The notes below the pieces were generated by a model. It saw only the letters and a list, made by a program, of their open reading frames with translations. It searched no databases and had not been told where the DNA came from. From NCBI GenBank assembly GCA_003609755.1, contig AP017991.1, forward strand, positions 2,931,501 through 2,995,500: DNA of 64,000 bases, given 5' to 3'. Source of the DNA: Planktothrix agardhii NIES-204 (GTDB lineage: Bacteria; Cyanobacteriota; Cyanobacteriia; Cyanobacteriales; Microcoleaceae). Shown one piece after another: positions 15,227 to 25,133 of this stretch (position 1 is its first letter; each line of letters begins with the position of its first letter). The translations under genes were made by a program, and so were the position numbers.

Positions 15227-15835
15227 TTAGGAGTCATGAATTTTCAAAATTTCTTCTATAATTAAGCGATCGCCGATAGAAACATCCTGCCATAATTCCA
15301 GTTCAGCATTTTTCGTGAGTTCGAGTTGCAAAGGGGCTGCAAACCAAAAATCTTGATTGAAAATAAATCCCTGGGATTGGAGTTTAAAACAAACCGATTG
15401 CACCGCATAATTGTTGACATCCAACTCCGGCATCAAATAGGAAGAATGATCCAAAACCCAACTGCAAGCGTCCCTATCAATTTCGGCAAGTTGATAAATC
15501 GCCTTGATTAAAACCAATTCAATCCAGCCAGGATTGGGCAAAACCGTTAAAAAATTCTTTAATGCTTGGATATATTCCCGGTTTTGAGCACGGAGAACAT
15601 CAATGGTCAATTCTACATAGGAATGATCCATCTCACCCTGATTTTCCCTTTCTTGATCCGATGAGTTAATCATATTTTCCTGTCCCGAATGACTAAGGCT
15701 GTGAAAAGGTTGATTTAAAGATGAACAGGTGGAAAAGCTAACAATGGAACACTTACTTTTGATGAATTCAGGAAGGGGATCAATCGAAGTCGGGGTGTTG
15801 TCAACCGAAGTTAGACTTTTAGAGTTTAAATACAT
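15227..15835 (-). CDS. Unknown conserved protein
   Basis: A 202-residue protein without a domain I recognise. The first 70 residues are serine-rich and probably disordered. The remainder is helical (SYVELTIDVLRAQNREYIQALKNFLTVLPNPGWIELVLIKAIYQLAEIDRDACSWVL) and ends with a strand-rich segment. The coding region may begin later, for example at MDHSYVEL (residue 68), where the conserved part starts; the sequence does not decide this. It is unlinked to its neighbours by spacing. Confidence 0.5.
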   Translation of the reverse strand: MYLNSKSLTSVDNTPTSIDPLPEFIKSKCSIVSFSTCSSLNQPFHSLSHSGQENMINSSDQERENQGEMDHSYVELTIDVLRAQNREYIQALKNFLTVLPNPGWIELVLIKAIYQLAEIDRDACSWVLDHSSYLMPELDVNNYAVQSVCFKLQSQGFIFNQDFWFAAPLQLELTKNAELELWQDVSIGDRLIIEEILKIHDS

Positions 15836-15951
15836 GGAACACAGTTGAACCTAAAAAAAAGCAATTGCCTATGGTTGAACTGTAACTAATAAATTTGAAG
15901 ATTTTGTGAAGAAAAAATTCCCATGCTGATTTTGCAATAATTTGTTACAGT

Positions 15952-16332
15952 TCACTCCGTCCATTGCAGAAGGGTACGAATTTGATTCACTAAATCCATG
16001 GCTTCAAAGGGTTTAGTAATCACTCCCGTTACTCCTAACTGAATAAATTGCTGTTTTTCACTCATTTTTGCCTTAGCAGTTAACAAAATCGTGGGAATAT
16101 GCTGGGTTTCGGGATTAGCTTGTAAATACTTAAAGGTGGTGGCTCCATCCATCTCGGGCATCATCACATCTAAGAGAATAGCATCCGGTTGCGCTTTCTG
16201 AGCTAAATCCAATCCATCACTCCCACAGCAAGCGGTTATGACCTCCCAACCCCCGGCAACTTCCAGGCACATTTGGATAATCTCCCGCACCCCATCATCG
16301 TCATCAATAATCAGAATTCGTTTTGTTGTCAT
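15952..16332 (-). CDS. CheY-like response regulator
   Basis: A 126-residue single receiver domain. The acidic pocket is D10-D11-D12, the phosphorylated aspartate D55 (LLDVMMPEMDG), the switch residue T84 and the conserved K107 (TKPF). No output domain is present, so it would signal by protein contact. It overlaps the end of the giant histidine kinase gene by 29 bp, which makes that kinase its probable partner. Confidence 0.92.
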   Translation of the reverse strand: MTTKRILIIDDDDGVREIIQMCLEVAGGWEVITACCGSDGLDLAQKAQPDAILLDVMMPEMDGATTFKYLQANPETQHIPTILLTAKAKMSEKQQFIQLGVTGVITKPFEAMDLVNQIRTLLQWTE

Positions 16333-19300
16333 GATCCACTTCTGTTGATATTGCCATCGGTAGGGTGAAGTAAAAACAACTACCCTGATCTACTTTACTG
16401 CGTACCCAGATCTGCCCACCATGTTGTTCAACAATCGAACGACAAATGGCCAAACCCAACCCGGTGCCACCTTTTTTCCGAGAGTCTGAGGCATCGACTT
16501 GATGAAAACGCTCAAATATTCTTTCAATTTTATCAGAAGGAATACCCCGACCTTGATCTTGAATTTTAAATAAAATCTTGGGTATTTCTTCGAGATTTTC
16601 TGGAAGTTCCGTCTCCACACTCAACTTAATATTACCCCCCCGGGACTCGGAAAATTTGATCGCGTTACTTAATAAATTAGTTAAAACTTGTAATACTCGA
16701 TCAGGATCGGCATAGAATTGTAAACTTTTGCTACTAACCTCCAAATTAATCCCGCTTCGATTAGCCATAACCTGCATTTGTTCCGTAGCCTGCAAAAGTA
16801 AATCTGCCGCATTCACAACTTGTTTATTTAGAAAAATTTTTCCCGATTCTAACCGTTCTAATTCTAAAATATCATTCACCAATCTCACTAAACGTTCGGC
16901 ACTTTCGGCGACAATTTTCATAACGTGGACTCCCCGTTCGGACTGGGGATTAATTAATCCTGTCGATAACAGATTTAACCCGCCATGAATGGAAGTTAAG
17001 GGAGTTCTCAATTCATGGCTAACCACGGAAATAAATTCATCTTTCATTCTTTCAATAGCGTATCTTTCGGTAATATCCTCCCCAATACTCATCATCCCGA
17101 TCGCATTTCCTTGTAAATCTTTTAACAGGGTATGATTCCAACTAATAATTTTTTCCTCGCCTAATTTTGTCTCAATCAACTGTTGACTATAGGGTTTAAA
17201 ATCATATTCTAATAGTTCTGCAAAGTCTGAGGCACTCAGCCTTTGAGCCGAATTTTCTTGAAAATCTGATAACCAATTTTTTCCTAAAACTTCCGTTTGG
17301 GTATAGCCCATGACTTCCAATAAAAAGGGATTAACATATTCAACTTTCCCATTCCGATCTAATCCGACTACTAATAACCGGACATTTTCTAATAAACTCC
17401 GCCACCGTCTTTCGGCTTCGAGCAAATTCGCTTGACTTCGTTTTTGTTCGGTAATATCCCGAGCCATCGTAGATAAAAGATACACCTGTCCTTCCTGATT
17501 TTTATGGGCAATAATCAATTGAGATAGGGGAATTTCTTGCCCATCATAGCTGGTCAATGCGGTTTCACCGATCCAAGATCCGTCTCGAATTGCCGCCGGC
17601 AATCCTTGATTTTCAATAATTTCAACTGCCCATTGGGGATGATGTTGAGGAATATATCGATTGCTGATTTTTTCCTCTGGATCTAATCCAAAAATTTGCC
17701 GAGCCGACCGATTATAATAAACCACTTCTCCTCCAGGTTTTGCCGAGCAAATAAGGTCAGGCGTGGCTTCAATAATAGCAATCAATTTATCTCGTTCGGC
17801 TTCGGCTTGTTTGCGTTCGGTAATATCTTGCATCACCACCATTCCCGCAAAAATTTCTTCCTGTTCGTTGCGAACGGGTAAGGCTTGATGATAATAAATT
17901 CGTCCATCATATTCTACTTCGGAAATTGTTATTTCCCCAGCTAAAGCCGACCGATATAGGGGTTCAACAATCTCTAATAGGGCTGGGGGTAAAACTTGCC
18001 AAATGGTTTTTCCTTCTAATATTTTTCGAGATAATCCCTTGAGGACTAAGCCCATACCATCGGCAATGGTATAACGAAAATCCAGATCGACTAAAAACAC
18101 CGCTCCATCGGGAAAATTCTTAACTAAGGTGCGATATTGTTCCTCACTTTTTCGCAGTTTAAATTCCGTCCGATGGCGCTGCATCAGTTCAAATTGTAAG
18201 CGCTCATTGGCGGTTTCTAATTCGGTTGTGCGTTGAGTGACTCGTAATTCTAATTCTTGATTATTTTTTTGCAATAATTGTTCGGTTTCTTTGCGATGGG
18301 TAATATCTTTGGCAATTCCCCCCCGACGCTCTAATTCTCCGGTTTCATTCAAAATTGGAAATCCCCGATCCCAAATCCAACGATAGGAGCCATCGGGACG
18401 CAGGATGCGATATTCTAAATCAAATCCCCGACCATCGGGATTTTGCCGGGCGCGTAAAACCCGATTTTGATCCTGGGGATGAATGGTATTAATAAAGGCT
18501 GGGAAATTCTGATAGAGGGCGTTAACATTTCGATTCCAAATTTGTTGATATGCAGGACTCACATAGATAAACTGATTACCTAAAGCATTGGTAATCCAAA
18601 AAACATCATCAATATTTTCAGCAAGTTGGCGAAATTTTTTCTCGGTTTCGGCATGGGAGGCTCTAATTCTTAATGCTATAATTCCATAGACAATATCATC
18701 TACTAATTCTTTGAGTAATTTAACTTCGGCTGGATCAAAGGCATTAGTTTGAGTGGAATATAAATTCAGTACGCCAAAGGGAATTGATGAAATCTCTCCG
18801 TTCAATTTTGGTTGTAAATGTTGGTTGTGAGAGTCGGTCGCCATGATTAAAGGCAGGGCAATGGAGGAGGTATAACCCCGTTCTTGGGCCTGTTGTTTCC
18901 AGGGGGCATAATCGCCATTGGTTTCAAAGTTTTGAAAAACACAGGTTTGCCCGGTTCTAACGGCGGTTCCCGAAGGCCCCTGACCCCATTCACTGTCATC
19001 CCAAGTTACGGTTAAATTATCTAAATAGCCCGCTTCAAATCCGGCTTTAGCAATCGGAATAATTTGTTTGTCTGAGGTATATTGGGTATAACCAACCCAA
19101 GCAAAATGGTAGCCTCCAATATTAATTAAAATCTGACAAACATCATGGAGTAATTCGGTTTCTGTGGTAGCTCTGACTAAGACTTGATTACAGTCGCTAA
19201 TGGTTCTTAAAGCTCGATTAACTCGATGTAATTCTTCTTCGGATTGTTTGCGATCGCTGACATTTTGCGCCAAGGACAAAAGGGAAACTAAATTCCCGCC

Positions 19301-21124
19301 TTCATCTCTAACCACGGAATTATACCACTCACAATCAATCACTCTGCCGTCTTTAGTGCGATTTTGAGCTTCAATAATTTGGTGATTATTGGTGCCATCA
19401 ATCAGTTGAATCATTTCTTGATTCACTTGCAAGATATTTGTGGCAAAAACTTCTTGAAAGGTAAACCATTGTTGACCTAAAACTTCCGCCGATGTCCAAC
19501 CAAAAATCCTTTCAGCTTGGGATGACCAGCGTTTAATTTTGAGTTGCTGATCCCATTCAATCACCACCAAGGGAGAATTATCAAAATGACAGGATAAACA
19601 TTGATGAGCCTGTTTTAATTCGGCAATTAATTGAGCCTGTTTTAAGGCAATTCCGACTTGATCAGCCAGTTGTTTTAAAAAGTTAGTTTCTAGGGTTGCC
19701 CATTGGCGAGGTTCTGCACATTGATGGGCCATCATAAATCCCCATAATTTCGGTTTAGGGTTGGAGGAATCATTCGTTGATTCTGGATTTTTGGGTGGGG
19801 TGATCATCGAATCAATTTCTTTTTTTTCTAACCAAATCGGAACAATTAAACTCGCCTTAACTTGGAAAAATTCCATTAATTCTAAATAGCAAGCATCTAA
19901 ATTTTCTTGACTCAAATCGCTAAAAATAAGCACTCGATCCGGTACGGCAGCATCGGACAGGTAGGGGATTAATTCCGGGGTATAAATTCTATGGGATAAT
20001 AGGGATAACCATTGGGGTATAACCGATTCTTGAACTACGGTTCCTCCCCTCTGGGAATCTAATTTTAACATGATCACTCGATCAACATTTAAAACTTTCT
20101 GTACTTCCTCAACGGTGGTTTTTAAAATTAAATTGATTTCTAAAGATTGCCTAATTTTTGAGGTGATTTCGGTTAATAGGTTTAAAAATTGATTTTGTTT
20201 CTGAGTTTCCGCAAAGGTGCGTTTTTGTTGGGTAATATCCCGTGTAGTTGCTAAGAGGGTTTTAACCTCTCCCCCCTGTTGAATTTCCGGCACAATTAAA
20301 GTCTGAAAGGATCGCAGTCCTTCGGAAGTTTCTAAGTCAAACTCAAATTGTTGAGGCTGTCCTGTATCTAATACCTGTTGACAATTTTGATCCCATTCTT
20401 GAGCGACCGGATCGGAAATTCCTAATTCCCAATTCGTTTTTCCAATAAATTTTTCTTGAGTAATTTGAATCAGTACAGCGGTGCGACGGTTAACAAAAAC
20501 ATAGCGTAATTTTTTATCCAGGCGAACAATAGAATCCCCCGCATTATCCATTAATGTTTCTAGTTCGGTTTTGCGAGCTTGAAGTTGAGTTTCAATCCGT
20601 TTTCGTTCTTCAATTTGTTTTTTTAAGGATTCTTTAGTTGTTTGAAGTACGGGGGTGGGAGTTGGAGTTGGGGAATGGGTTTTTTCAGATACTTTTTGCA
20701 GAACTGCTTTCACCGTTGAACATTGACTTAGATCTTTAATTACGGCTATAACTTCTGTTGTTGATAGGGGATAAATCTCAACTAAAATCTGATAATCTGA
20801 CCGATCCTGATCACATTTATAAATAATATTTTGGGCTATTTGAGTCTCGATCACCTGTTGAATTAGATGGGGAAACTCAGAGGATTCCTGGCAATTTTTT
20901 AACTCTTGTAAAACCCGAGAAAATGGGTTCGATTCCGAAGATAAATTAGGAGACGCCTTCGTGGGTAAAACATGAATTTGTTGCTGTTCACAATCAATAA
21001 TCATGATCAGATCATGAATCACTCCTAAAAATTGATTAATCTGCCATCGTGCATCCCAGGTTGGGGACTGGAACACTTGATATCCCTCATTCGGCAAATC
21101 AGAACAAATTTCTGAAGTCGTCAT
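16304..21124 (-). CDS. Multi-PAS/GAF sensor histidine kinase
   Basis: A 1606-residue cytoplasmic sensor kinase with no membrane segment. Order, with approximate residues: N-terminal region 1-180, PAS 185-300, GAF 310-490, PAS 500-620, GAF 630-805, PAS 815-935, a coiled coil around 940-985 (RVTQRTTELETANERLQFE), then three more PAS domains to about 1355. The HisKA domain has phospho-accepting H1370 (VVSHELRTPLTSI), and the HATPase domain (about 1475-1590) has DQGRGIPSDKIERIFERF and GTGLGLAI. The second GAF region (GGYHFAWVGY) is of a type common in such hybrids. No bilin-binding cysteine could be assigned. The single-domain response regulator gene overlaps its end by 29 bp. The signal is unknown. 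Confidence 0.92.
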   Translation of the reverse strand: MTTSEICSDLPNEGYQVFQSPTWDARWQINQFLGVIHDLIMIIDCEQQQIHVLPTKASPNLSSESNPFSRVLQELKNCQESSEFPHLIQQVIETQIAQNIIYKCDQDRSDYQILVEIYPLSTTEVIAVIKDLSQCSTVKAVLQKVSEKTHSPTPTPTPVLQTTKESLKKQIEERKRIETQLQARKTELETLMDNAGDSIVRLDKKLRYVFVNRRTAVLIQITQEKFIGKTNWELGISDPVAQEWDQNCQQVLDTGQPQQFEFDLETSEGLRSFQTLIVPEIQQGGEVKTLLATTRDITQQKRTFAETQKQNQFLNLLTEITSKIRQSLEINLILKTTVEEVQKVLNVDRVIMLKLDSQRGGTVVQESVIPQWLSLLSHRIYTPELIPYLSDAAVPDRVLIFSDLSQENLDACYLELMEFFQVKASLIVPIWLEKKEIDSMITPPKNPESTNDSSNPKPKLWGFMMAHQCAEPRQWATLETNFLKQLADQVGIALKQAQLIAELKQAHQCLSCHFDNSPLVVIEWDQQLKIKRWSSQAERIFGWTSAEVLGQQWFTFQEVFATNILQVNQEMIQLIDGTNNHQIIEAQNRTKDGRVIDCEWYNSVVRDEGGNLVSLLSLAQNVSDRKQSEEELHRVNRALRTISDCNQVLVRATTETELLHDVCQILINIGGYHFAWVGYTQYTSDKQIIPIAKAGFEAGYLDNLTVTWDDSEWGQGPSGTAVRTGQTCVFQNFETNGDYAPWKQQAQERGYTSSIALPLIMATDSHNQHLQPKLNGEISSIPFGVLNLYSTQTNAFDPAEVKLLKELVDDIVYGIIALRIRASHAETEKKFRQLAENIDDVFWITNALGNQFIYVSPAYQQIWNRNVNALYQNFPAFINTIHPQDQNRVLRARQNPDGRGFDLEYRILRPDGSYRWIWDRGFPILNETGELERRGGIAKDITHRKETEQLLQKNNQELELRVTQRTTELETANERLQFELMQRHRTEFKLRKSEEQYRTLVKNFPDGAVFLVDLDFRYTIADGMGLVLKGLSRKILEGKTIWQVLPPALLEIVEPLYRSALAGEITISEVEYDGRIYYHQALPVRNEQEEIFAGMVVMQDITERKQAEAERDKLIAIIEATPDLICSAKPGGEVVYYNRSARQIFGLDPEEKISNRYIPQHHPQWAVEIIENQGLPAAIRDGSWIGETALTSYDGQEIPLSQLIIAHKNQEGQVYLLSTMARDITEQKRSQANLLEAERRWRSLLENVRLLVVGLDRNGKVEYVNPFLLEVMGYTQTEVLGKNWLSDFQENSAQRLSASDFAELLEYDFKPYSQQLIETKLGEEKIISWNHTLLKDLQGNAIGMMSIGEDITERYAIERMKDEFISVVSHELRTPLTSIHGGLNLLSTGLINPQSERGVHVMKIVAESAERLVRLVNDILELERLESGKIFLNKQVVNAADLLLQATEQMQVMANRSGINLEVSSKSLQFYADPDRVLQVLTNLLSNAIKFSESRGGNIKLSVETELPENLEEIPKILFKIQDQGRGIPSDKIERIFERFHQVDASDSRKKGGTGLGLAICRSIVEQHGGQIWVRSKVDQGSCFYFTLPMAISTEVDHDNKTNSDY

Positions 21125-21437
21125 AGTAAAAATTAAATCAATATTAAATTTTGTAAAGACTTTTGGAATAATCTACTTTACTAATTATATCAAATTATAT
21201 GGGATTTTAAACCCAAATTTTCGATAAACTGATACTCAAACTGAAATCTTGATCTTACCCACTACCGAAAACCCATTCCCGATCACGGATTTAAGCGGAT
21301 GACGCAGATTAACATAGATTAAAACCCGTGAAATCCGTGAAATCTTCTGAAATCCGTGATCCCCATTACCCATAACCTATAGTTAATCTAAGTTAATTCC
21401 AGGTACTCAGACAGTTGTTTTTAAGGAGAGTAGGTTC
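21125..21437. other. Gene-free stretch with GATCACGG palindromic repeat
   Basis: About 310 bp between divergent genes. It holds the repeat at 21281-21361 and otherwise AT-rich DNA that must contain the promoters of the sensor kinase (leftward) and the 141-aa protein (rightward). I could not pick promoter boxes reliably. Confidence 0.6.
21281..21361. repeat. GATCACGGATTT inverted repeat element
   Basis: An 81-bp element with perfect inverted ends GATCACGGATTT and AAATCCGTGATC, and an internal extra copy of AAATCCGTGAAATC. The inner text (GCGGATGACGCAGATTAA) is typical of a repeat seen between genes in many cyanobacteria. Confidence 0.75.
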
Positions 21438-21863
21438 GTGAATGCTGCTGAACAGGCGAATAACGTGGTGGTTGCCAGCAAAATTGCATCGGTTGTGACT
21501 TTATTTAAAACTCAATTTCCCGACGCCCGGGTCGATCTCAAACCCTGGACAAATGACCCAGAGACGCGAGAACTGGTTGATCCTGATTCTATTGATATTG
21601 GTTTCCACTTCCCGGGTCGGAGTCGGTTATTGCAAAGTCGCTGCATTTTAATTGAAATTCGATTTTATCACGATCCGATTGATCAAACCCGTCGGGTCAT
21701 TGGTGTTGAAGCCGCCGGATATGACCATCAAGGACAACAGTGGAAACTCTCCACCATTGAAAATTGGAATTTTGTCGGCAAAACGGAACCCAAACCCGAA
21801 TCGGCGGAAAAATTAAAACTCTTTTGTCGGCAAATTTTCCAACTATTTAATCCTAACTCGTAG
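21438..21863 (+). CDS. Conserved cyanobacterial hypothetical protein
   Basis: A 141-residue soluble protein of unknown function. It reads as a compact alpha/beta domain with DSIDIGFHFPGRSRLLQSRCILIEIRFY in the centre and a tryptophan-rich strand (QQWKLSTIENWNFVG). The GTG at 21438 is supported by AAGGAGA nine bases upstream. It is followed immediately by a hairpin suited to terminate transcription. Confidence 0.68.
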   Translation: MNAAEQANNVVVASKIASVVTLFKTQFPDARVDLKPWTNDPETRELVDPDSIDIGFHFPGRSRLLQSRCILIEIRFYHDPIDQTRRVIGVEAAGYDHQGQQWKLSTIENWNFVGKTEPKPESAEKLKLFCRQIFQLFNPNS

Positions 21864-21864
21864 T

Positions 21865-21880
21865 GAGTCCTGAAGGACTC
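21865..21880. terminator. Probable bidirectional terminator hairpin
   Basis: GAGTCC and GGACTC pair around TGAA directly after the stop of the 141-aa gene, followed by AATCTTTTAT. The next gene is convergent, so it could serve both. A hairpin of the same design lies at 48723-48738. Confidence 0.55.
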
Positions 21881-21886
21881 AATCTT

Positions 21887-22369
21887 TTATATAACCATTT
21901 TTCTATAAACCAAATCACAACGTTTGGTTTCGACTCCCGTTGTAGGTTCATAACCAGAATGTTCATAGAGTTGTACCGCTTCGTTTAAAACCGATGCGGT
22001 TTCGATCCAAATTTCCTTAAACCCTTTTTGTTTAATGGTTTGTTCTAATTGTAATAACAGAAACTTTCCTAATCCCTTTCCTCTAGCTTCGGGTAATAAA
22101 TACATTTTTCTAATTTCTACCGCCAGATTTCCCCGTTTAATTGGGTAAAATCCAGCCGTTCCGATTAATCTTTGATTCTGTTCTATAACCCAAAATTTTC
22201 CCCCAGTCTGTTGATAATATTTCTCCACTTTATAAACGTCCACATCCGCGCCATCAGGTTCACAACCTAAGCCATATTCAGTTAAAACAGAATCAATTAA
22301 ATCCACCGCTTCCTGACGATCCTGGGGTTGCCAATCTCGAATGAAAAAATTTTGATATTGAGTGTTCAT
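21887..22369 (-). CDS. GNAT family N-acetyltransferase
   Basis: A 160-residue acetyltransferase of the GNAT fold. The acetyl-CoA-binding motif A is LLPEARGKGLGKFLL (about residues 91-105, the R/Q-x-x-G-x-G/A pattern). It is preceded by the strand RKMYL and followed by IWIETASVLNEAVQLYEHSGYEP. Substrate unknown. It is convergent with the 141-aa gene and divergent from relA. Confidence 0.88.
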   Translation of the reverse strand: MNTQYQNFFIRDWQPQDRQEAVDLIDSVLTEYGLGCEPDGADVDVYKVEKYYQQTGGKFWVIEQNQRLIGTAGFYPIKRGNLAVEIRKMYLLPEARGKGLGKFLLLQLEQTIKQKGFKEIWIETASVLNEAVQLYEHSGYEPTTGVETKRCDLVYRKMVI

Positions 22370-22756
22370 GCTATTACAGACCTTTGATTTCCCCTAACTT
22401 CAAAATATTCTCAGAATAACTTATTATTAAGAAACTTGTCTACAATTATTAAATAATAAATAAGTATTGTGATCGGGTTTTTGCCCGTTTTTAGCTAAAT
22501 CCGATCCGCTACCCCCCAGACCAAATCCTGATATTAAGAGAGATTGGCGGTTGATCATCTGCTGTAAAAATGGATTAAGAGGCAGATTAAGCCTACCTTA
22601 AGAGGTGTTATTCTTCTATAAAGTGCAATTCAATTCCGTGAAACTTAACCCTTTCACTCGTTGGGGACTTTATCCTTTACACAAGTATAAAAAAGCACAC
22701 AACTTTTAGTTATCTGATCGTTTTATCAGTATTATTACCCTTTAGGTGGAACTATC
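22370..22756. other. Upstream region of relA/spoT
   Basis: A 387-bp gene-free region between divergent genes. It includes a small hairpin CGGG/CCCG followed by TTTTT at about 22478-22496, and AGGTGG at 22744-22749 as the ribosome-binding site of relA. No tRNA or known small RNA motif was recognised. A long untranslated leader or an unrecognised small RNA cannot be excluded. Confidence 0.5.
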
Positions 22757-25027
22757 ATGAATATTAAAACCCTTGCCAAAAAAGACTTTTCCTATGATTG
22801 TAGCATCCCCGATTGGTTGCAACAGTGTATGGAGATATCTGGAGATCTAGTCAAATCTGATACATCTGTTTCAAAAAACGGCGATTTAATTGTGCGGGCG
22901 TTTCAATTTGCCTATCAATTGCATCGGGGACAGTATCGCAAATCAGGAGAACCCTATATTAATCATCCCATTGCCGTAGCGGGTTTATTGCGCTATTTAG
23001 GAGGGGATTCGGCGATGGTGGCGGCGGGTTTTCTCCACGACATTATTGAAGATACCGAAGTCACCCCGGAAGAACTAGAACAGCATTTTGGGGCGGAAGT
23101 TCGCCATTTAGTCGAAGGCGTCACCAAACTATCTAAATTTAATTTTTCTAATACCACAGAACGTCAAGCGGAGAACTTCCGGCGGATGTTTTTAGCCATG
23201 GCGAAAGATATTCGGGTAATTGTAGTTAAACTCGCTGACCGACTCCATAATATGCGAACTTTAGACTTTTTACCCGAACATAAACAGCGTAGCATTGCCT
23301 TAGAAACCCGCGAAATTTTTGCCCCCCTAGCTAACCGTTTAGGTATCGGTCGGTTAAAATGGGAATTAGAAGATCTATCCTTTAAATATTTAGAACCGGA
23401 AGCGTACAAAAATATTAAGGAATTAGTTTTTGATCGCCGAGCATTTAGAGAAGAAAAATTAGCCCAACTTGCTCAAGTTTTACGAGACAGACTAGAGAAA
23501 GCGGGAATTAAATGTTATGAAGTTAGTGGACGACCTAAACATCTGTATGGCATTTATAAAAAAATGAACCAAAGACAGAAACAGTTCCATGAAATTTATG
23601 ATATTGCCGCTTTACGGGTGATTGTTGAAACTAATGAAGAATGTTATCGGACTTTGGCAATTGTTCATGATGCTTTCCGCCCGATTCCGGGTCGTTTTAA
23701 AGATTATATTGGATTGCCTAAACCTAATCGCTATCAGTCCTTACATACGGGGGTAATTGGTAATACGGGAAGAGCCGTTGAAATCCAAATTCGTACCGTA
23801 GAAATGCACCATATTGCTGAATATGGGATTGCCGCCCATTGGAAGTATAAAGAAAAGGGTAATTCCAATATGGGTGAAGTCACCGGAATGGATGATAAAT
23901 TTACTTGGCTACGGCAATTATTAGAGTGGCAAAGTGATTTAAAAGATGCTACAGAATATCTGGAAAGTGTTAAAAGTAATTTAGAGTTTGATGATGTTTA
24001 TGTCTTTACCCCTGAAGGAGATGTCATCGCCTTAACTCACGGGGCGACCCCGGTAGATTTTGCCTATCGGATTCATAGTGAAGTTGGGAATCATTGTAAA
24101 GGAGCAAAAGTCAATGAGCGAATTGTGACTTTAGATACTCCCTTGAAAAATGGCGATATTGTGGAAATATTAACCCAGAAAAATATTCGTCCCAGTTTAG
24201 ATTGGTTGAATTTTGTTAAAACCAATACGGCTAAAAACCGGATTCGTCAGTGGTATAAGCGATCGCACCGGGATGAAAATATTGGCCGAGGACGGGAATT
24301 ATTAGAGAAAGAAATGGGGAAAAATGGCTTTGAATCCCTGCTCAAATCTGAACCCATGTTATCGGTGTCTAAGCGCTTTAACTATCATAATGTTGATGAT
24401 TTATTAGCCGCATTAGGTTATGGGGAAATCACTTTAAATTTAGTCGTGAATCGTTTGCGGGATGTGTCGAAATCCCAGAATCAAATTCAAACGGTTTCTC
24501 AAGAACTGACTACCACTTCTTTACAGGTTCCTCACCTACCTTCCTATTCTCAACTTCCGTCTTCTTCTCCCAGCAATTCTCCAATTACGGGGGTGGAAGG
24601 TTTACTTTATCATATTGCAGGATGTTGTAATCCAATTCCAGGGGAACCGATTATTGGGGTTGTCACCCGCACAAAAGGGATTTCCATTCATCAACAAGGG
24701 TGTTCTAATACCTTAACCGTGGAGGGAGAAAGATTCGTTCCTTTGAGTTGGAATCCTAACTATCAACAGGGCGGACGTCCTCAAACTTATGGGGTAAATA
24801 TTTGTATTGAAGTATTGGATCGAGTGGGGGTTTTGAATGATATTTTATCCCGTTTGAAAGATAATAATATTAATGTTTGTAGTGCCCAAGTTAAGACTTT
24901 TCCCGATGCTCCGGCGTTAATTGAATTGGGAATTGAAATTTGCGATCGCGAACAGTTTGAACGCACTTGTACCCAAATCAAAAATATCAGCGATGTATTA
25001 ACCTTGCGTCGAATTAATAGTAAATAA
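22757..25027 (+). CDS. Bifunctional (p)ppGpp synthetase/hydrolase
   Basis: A 756-residue long RSH protein, the stringent-response enzyme that makes and breaks (p)ppGpp. An HD hydrolase domain (about 45-200) has intact H94-D95 (FLHDIIEDT), so hydrolase activity is expected. The synthetase domain follows (about 235-350, including GRPKHLYGIYKKM and RFKDYIGLPKPNRYQSLHT). Then come the TGS domain (about 412-475, DVYVFTPEGDVIALTHGATPVDFAY), a helical part, the conserved-cysteine region with CCNPIPGEPIIG, and an ACT domain (about 681-755). It is likely the only long RSH of the organism, as usual in cyanobacteria. A good ribosome-binding site (AGGTGG) precedes the ATG, and a strong hairpin follows the gene. 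Confidence 0.95.
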   Translation: MNIKTLAKKDFSYDCSIPDWLQQCMEISGDLVKSDTSVSKNGDLIVRAFQFAYQLHRGQYRKSGEPYINHPIAVAGLLRYLGGDSAMVAAGFLHDIIEDTEVTPEELEQHFGAEVRHLVEGVTKLSKFNFSNTTERQAENFRRMFLAMAKDIRVIVVKLADRLHNMRTLDFLPEHKQRSIALETREIFAPLANRLGIGRLKWELEDLSFKYLEPEAYKNIKELVFDRRAFREEKLAQLAQVLRDRLEKAGIKCYEVSGRPKHLYGIYKKMNQRQKQFHEIYDIAALRVIVETNEECYRTLAIVHDAFRPIPGRFKDYIGLPKPNRYQSLHTGVIGNTGRAVEIQIRTVEMHHIAEYGIAAHWKYKEKGNSNMGEVTGMDDKFTWLRQLLEWQSDLKDATEYLESVKSNLEFDDVYVFTPEGDVIALTHGATPVDFAYRIHSEVGNHCKGAKVNERIVTLDTPLKNGDIVEILTQKNIRPSLDWLNFVKTNTAKNRIRQWYKRSHRDENIGRGRELLEKEMGKNGFESLLKSEPMLSVSKRFNYHNVDDLLAALGYGEITLNLVVNRLRDVSKSQNQIQTVSQELTTTSLQVPHLPSYSQLPSSSPSNSPITGVEGLLYHIAGCCNPIPGEPIIGVVTRTKGISIHQQGCSNTLTVEGERFVPLSWNPNYQQGGRPQTYGVNICIEVLDRVGVLNDILSRLKDNNINVCSAQVKTFPDAPALIELGIEICDREQFERTCTQIKNISDVLTLRRINSK

Positions 25028-25086
25028 GTCGAAAACTGGTGATTACAGACGTTTGGTCGATCCCCCTAAATCCCCCTACAAACAAA

Positions 25087-25114
25087 ATTAGGGACTCAAA
25101 TTGAGTCCCCAATT
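25087..25114. terminator. Bidirectional intrinsic terminator between relA and queG
   Basis: GGGACTC and GAGTCCC pair around AAATT (25091-25109), extended by AATT on both sides with one mismatch. A T-rich run follows on the plus strand (25111-25132). It separates two convergent genes. Confidence 0.75.
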
Positions 25115-25133
25115 TTCTCCGATTTTTTTTGTA

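Noticed and set aside
22478-22496. Small hairpin with T-run upstream of relA as a terminator or small RNA end
   Set aside because: Only a 4-bp stem and no identifiable transcript before it; kept only as a note in the region entry.
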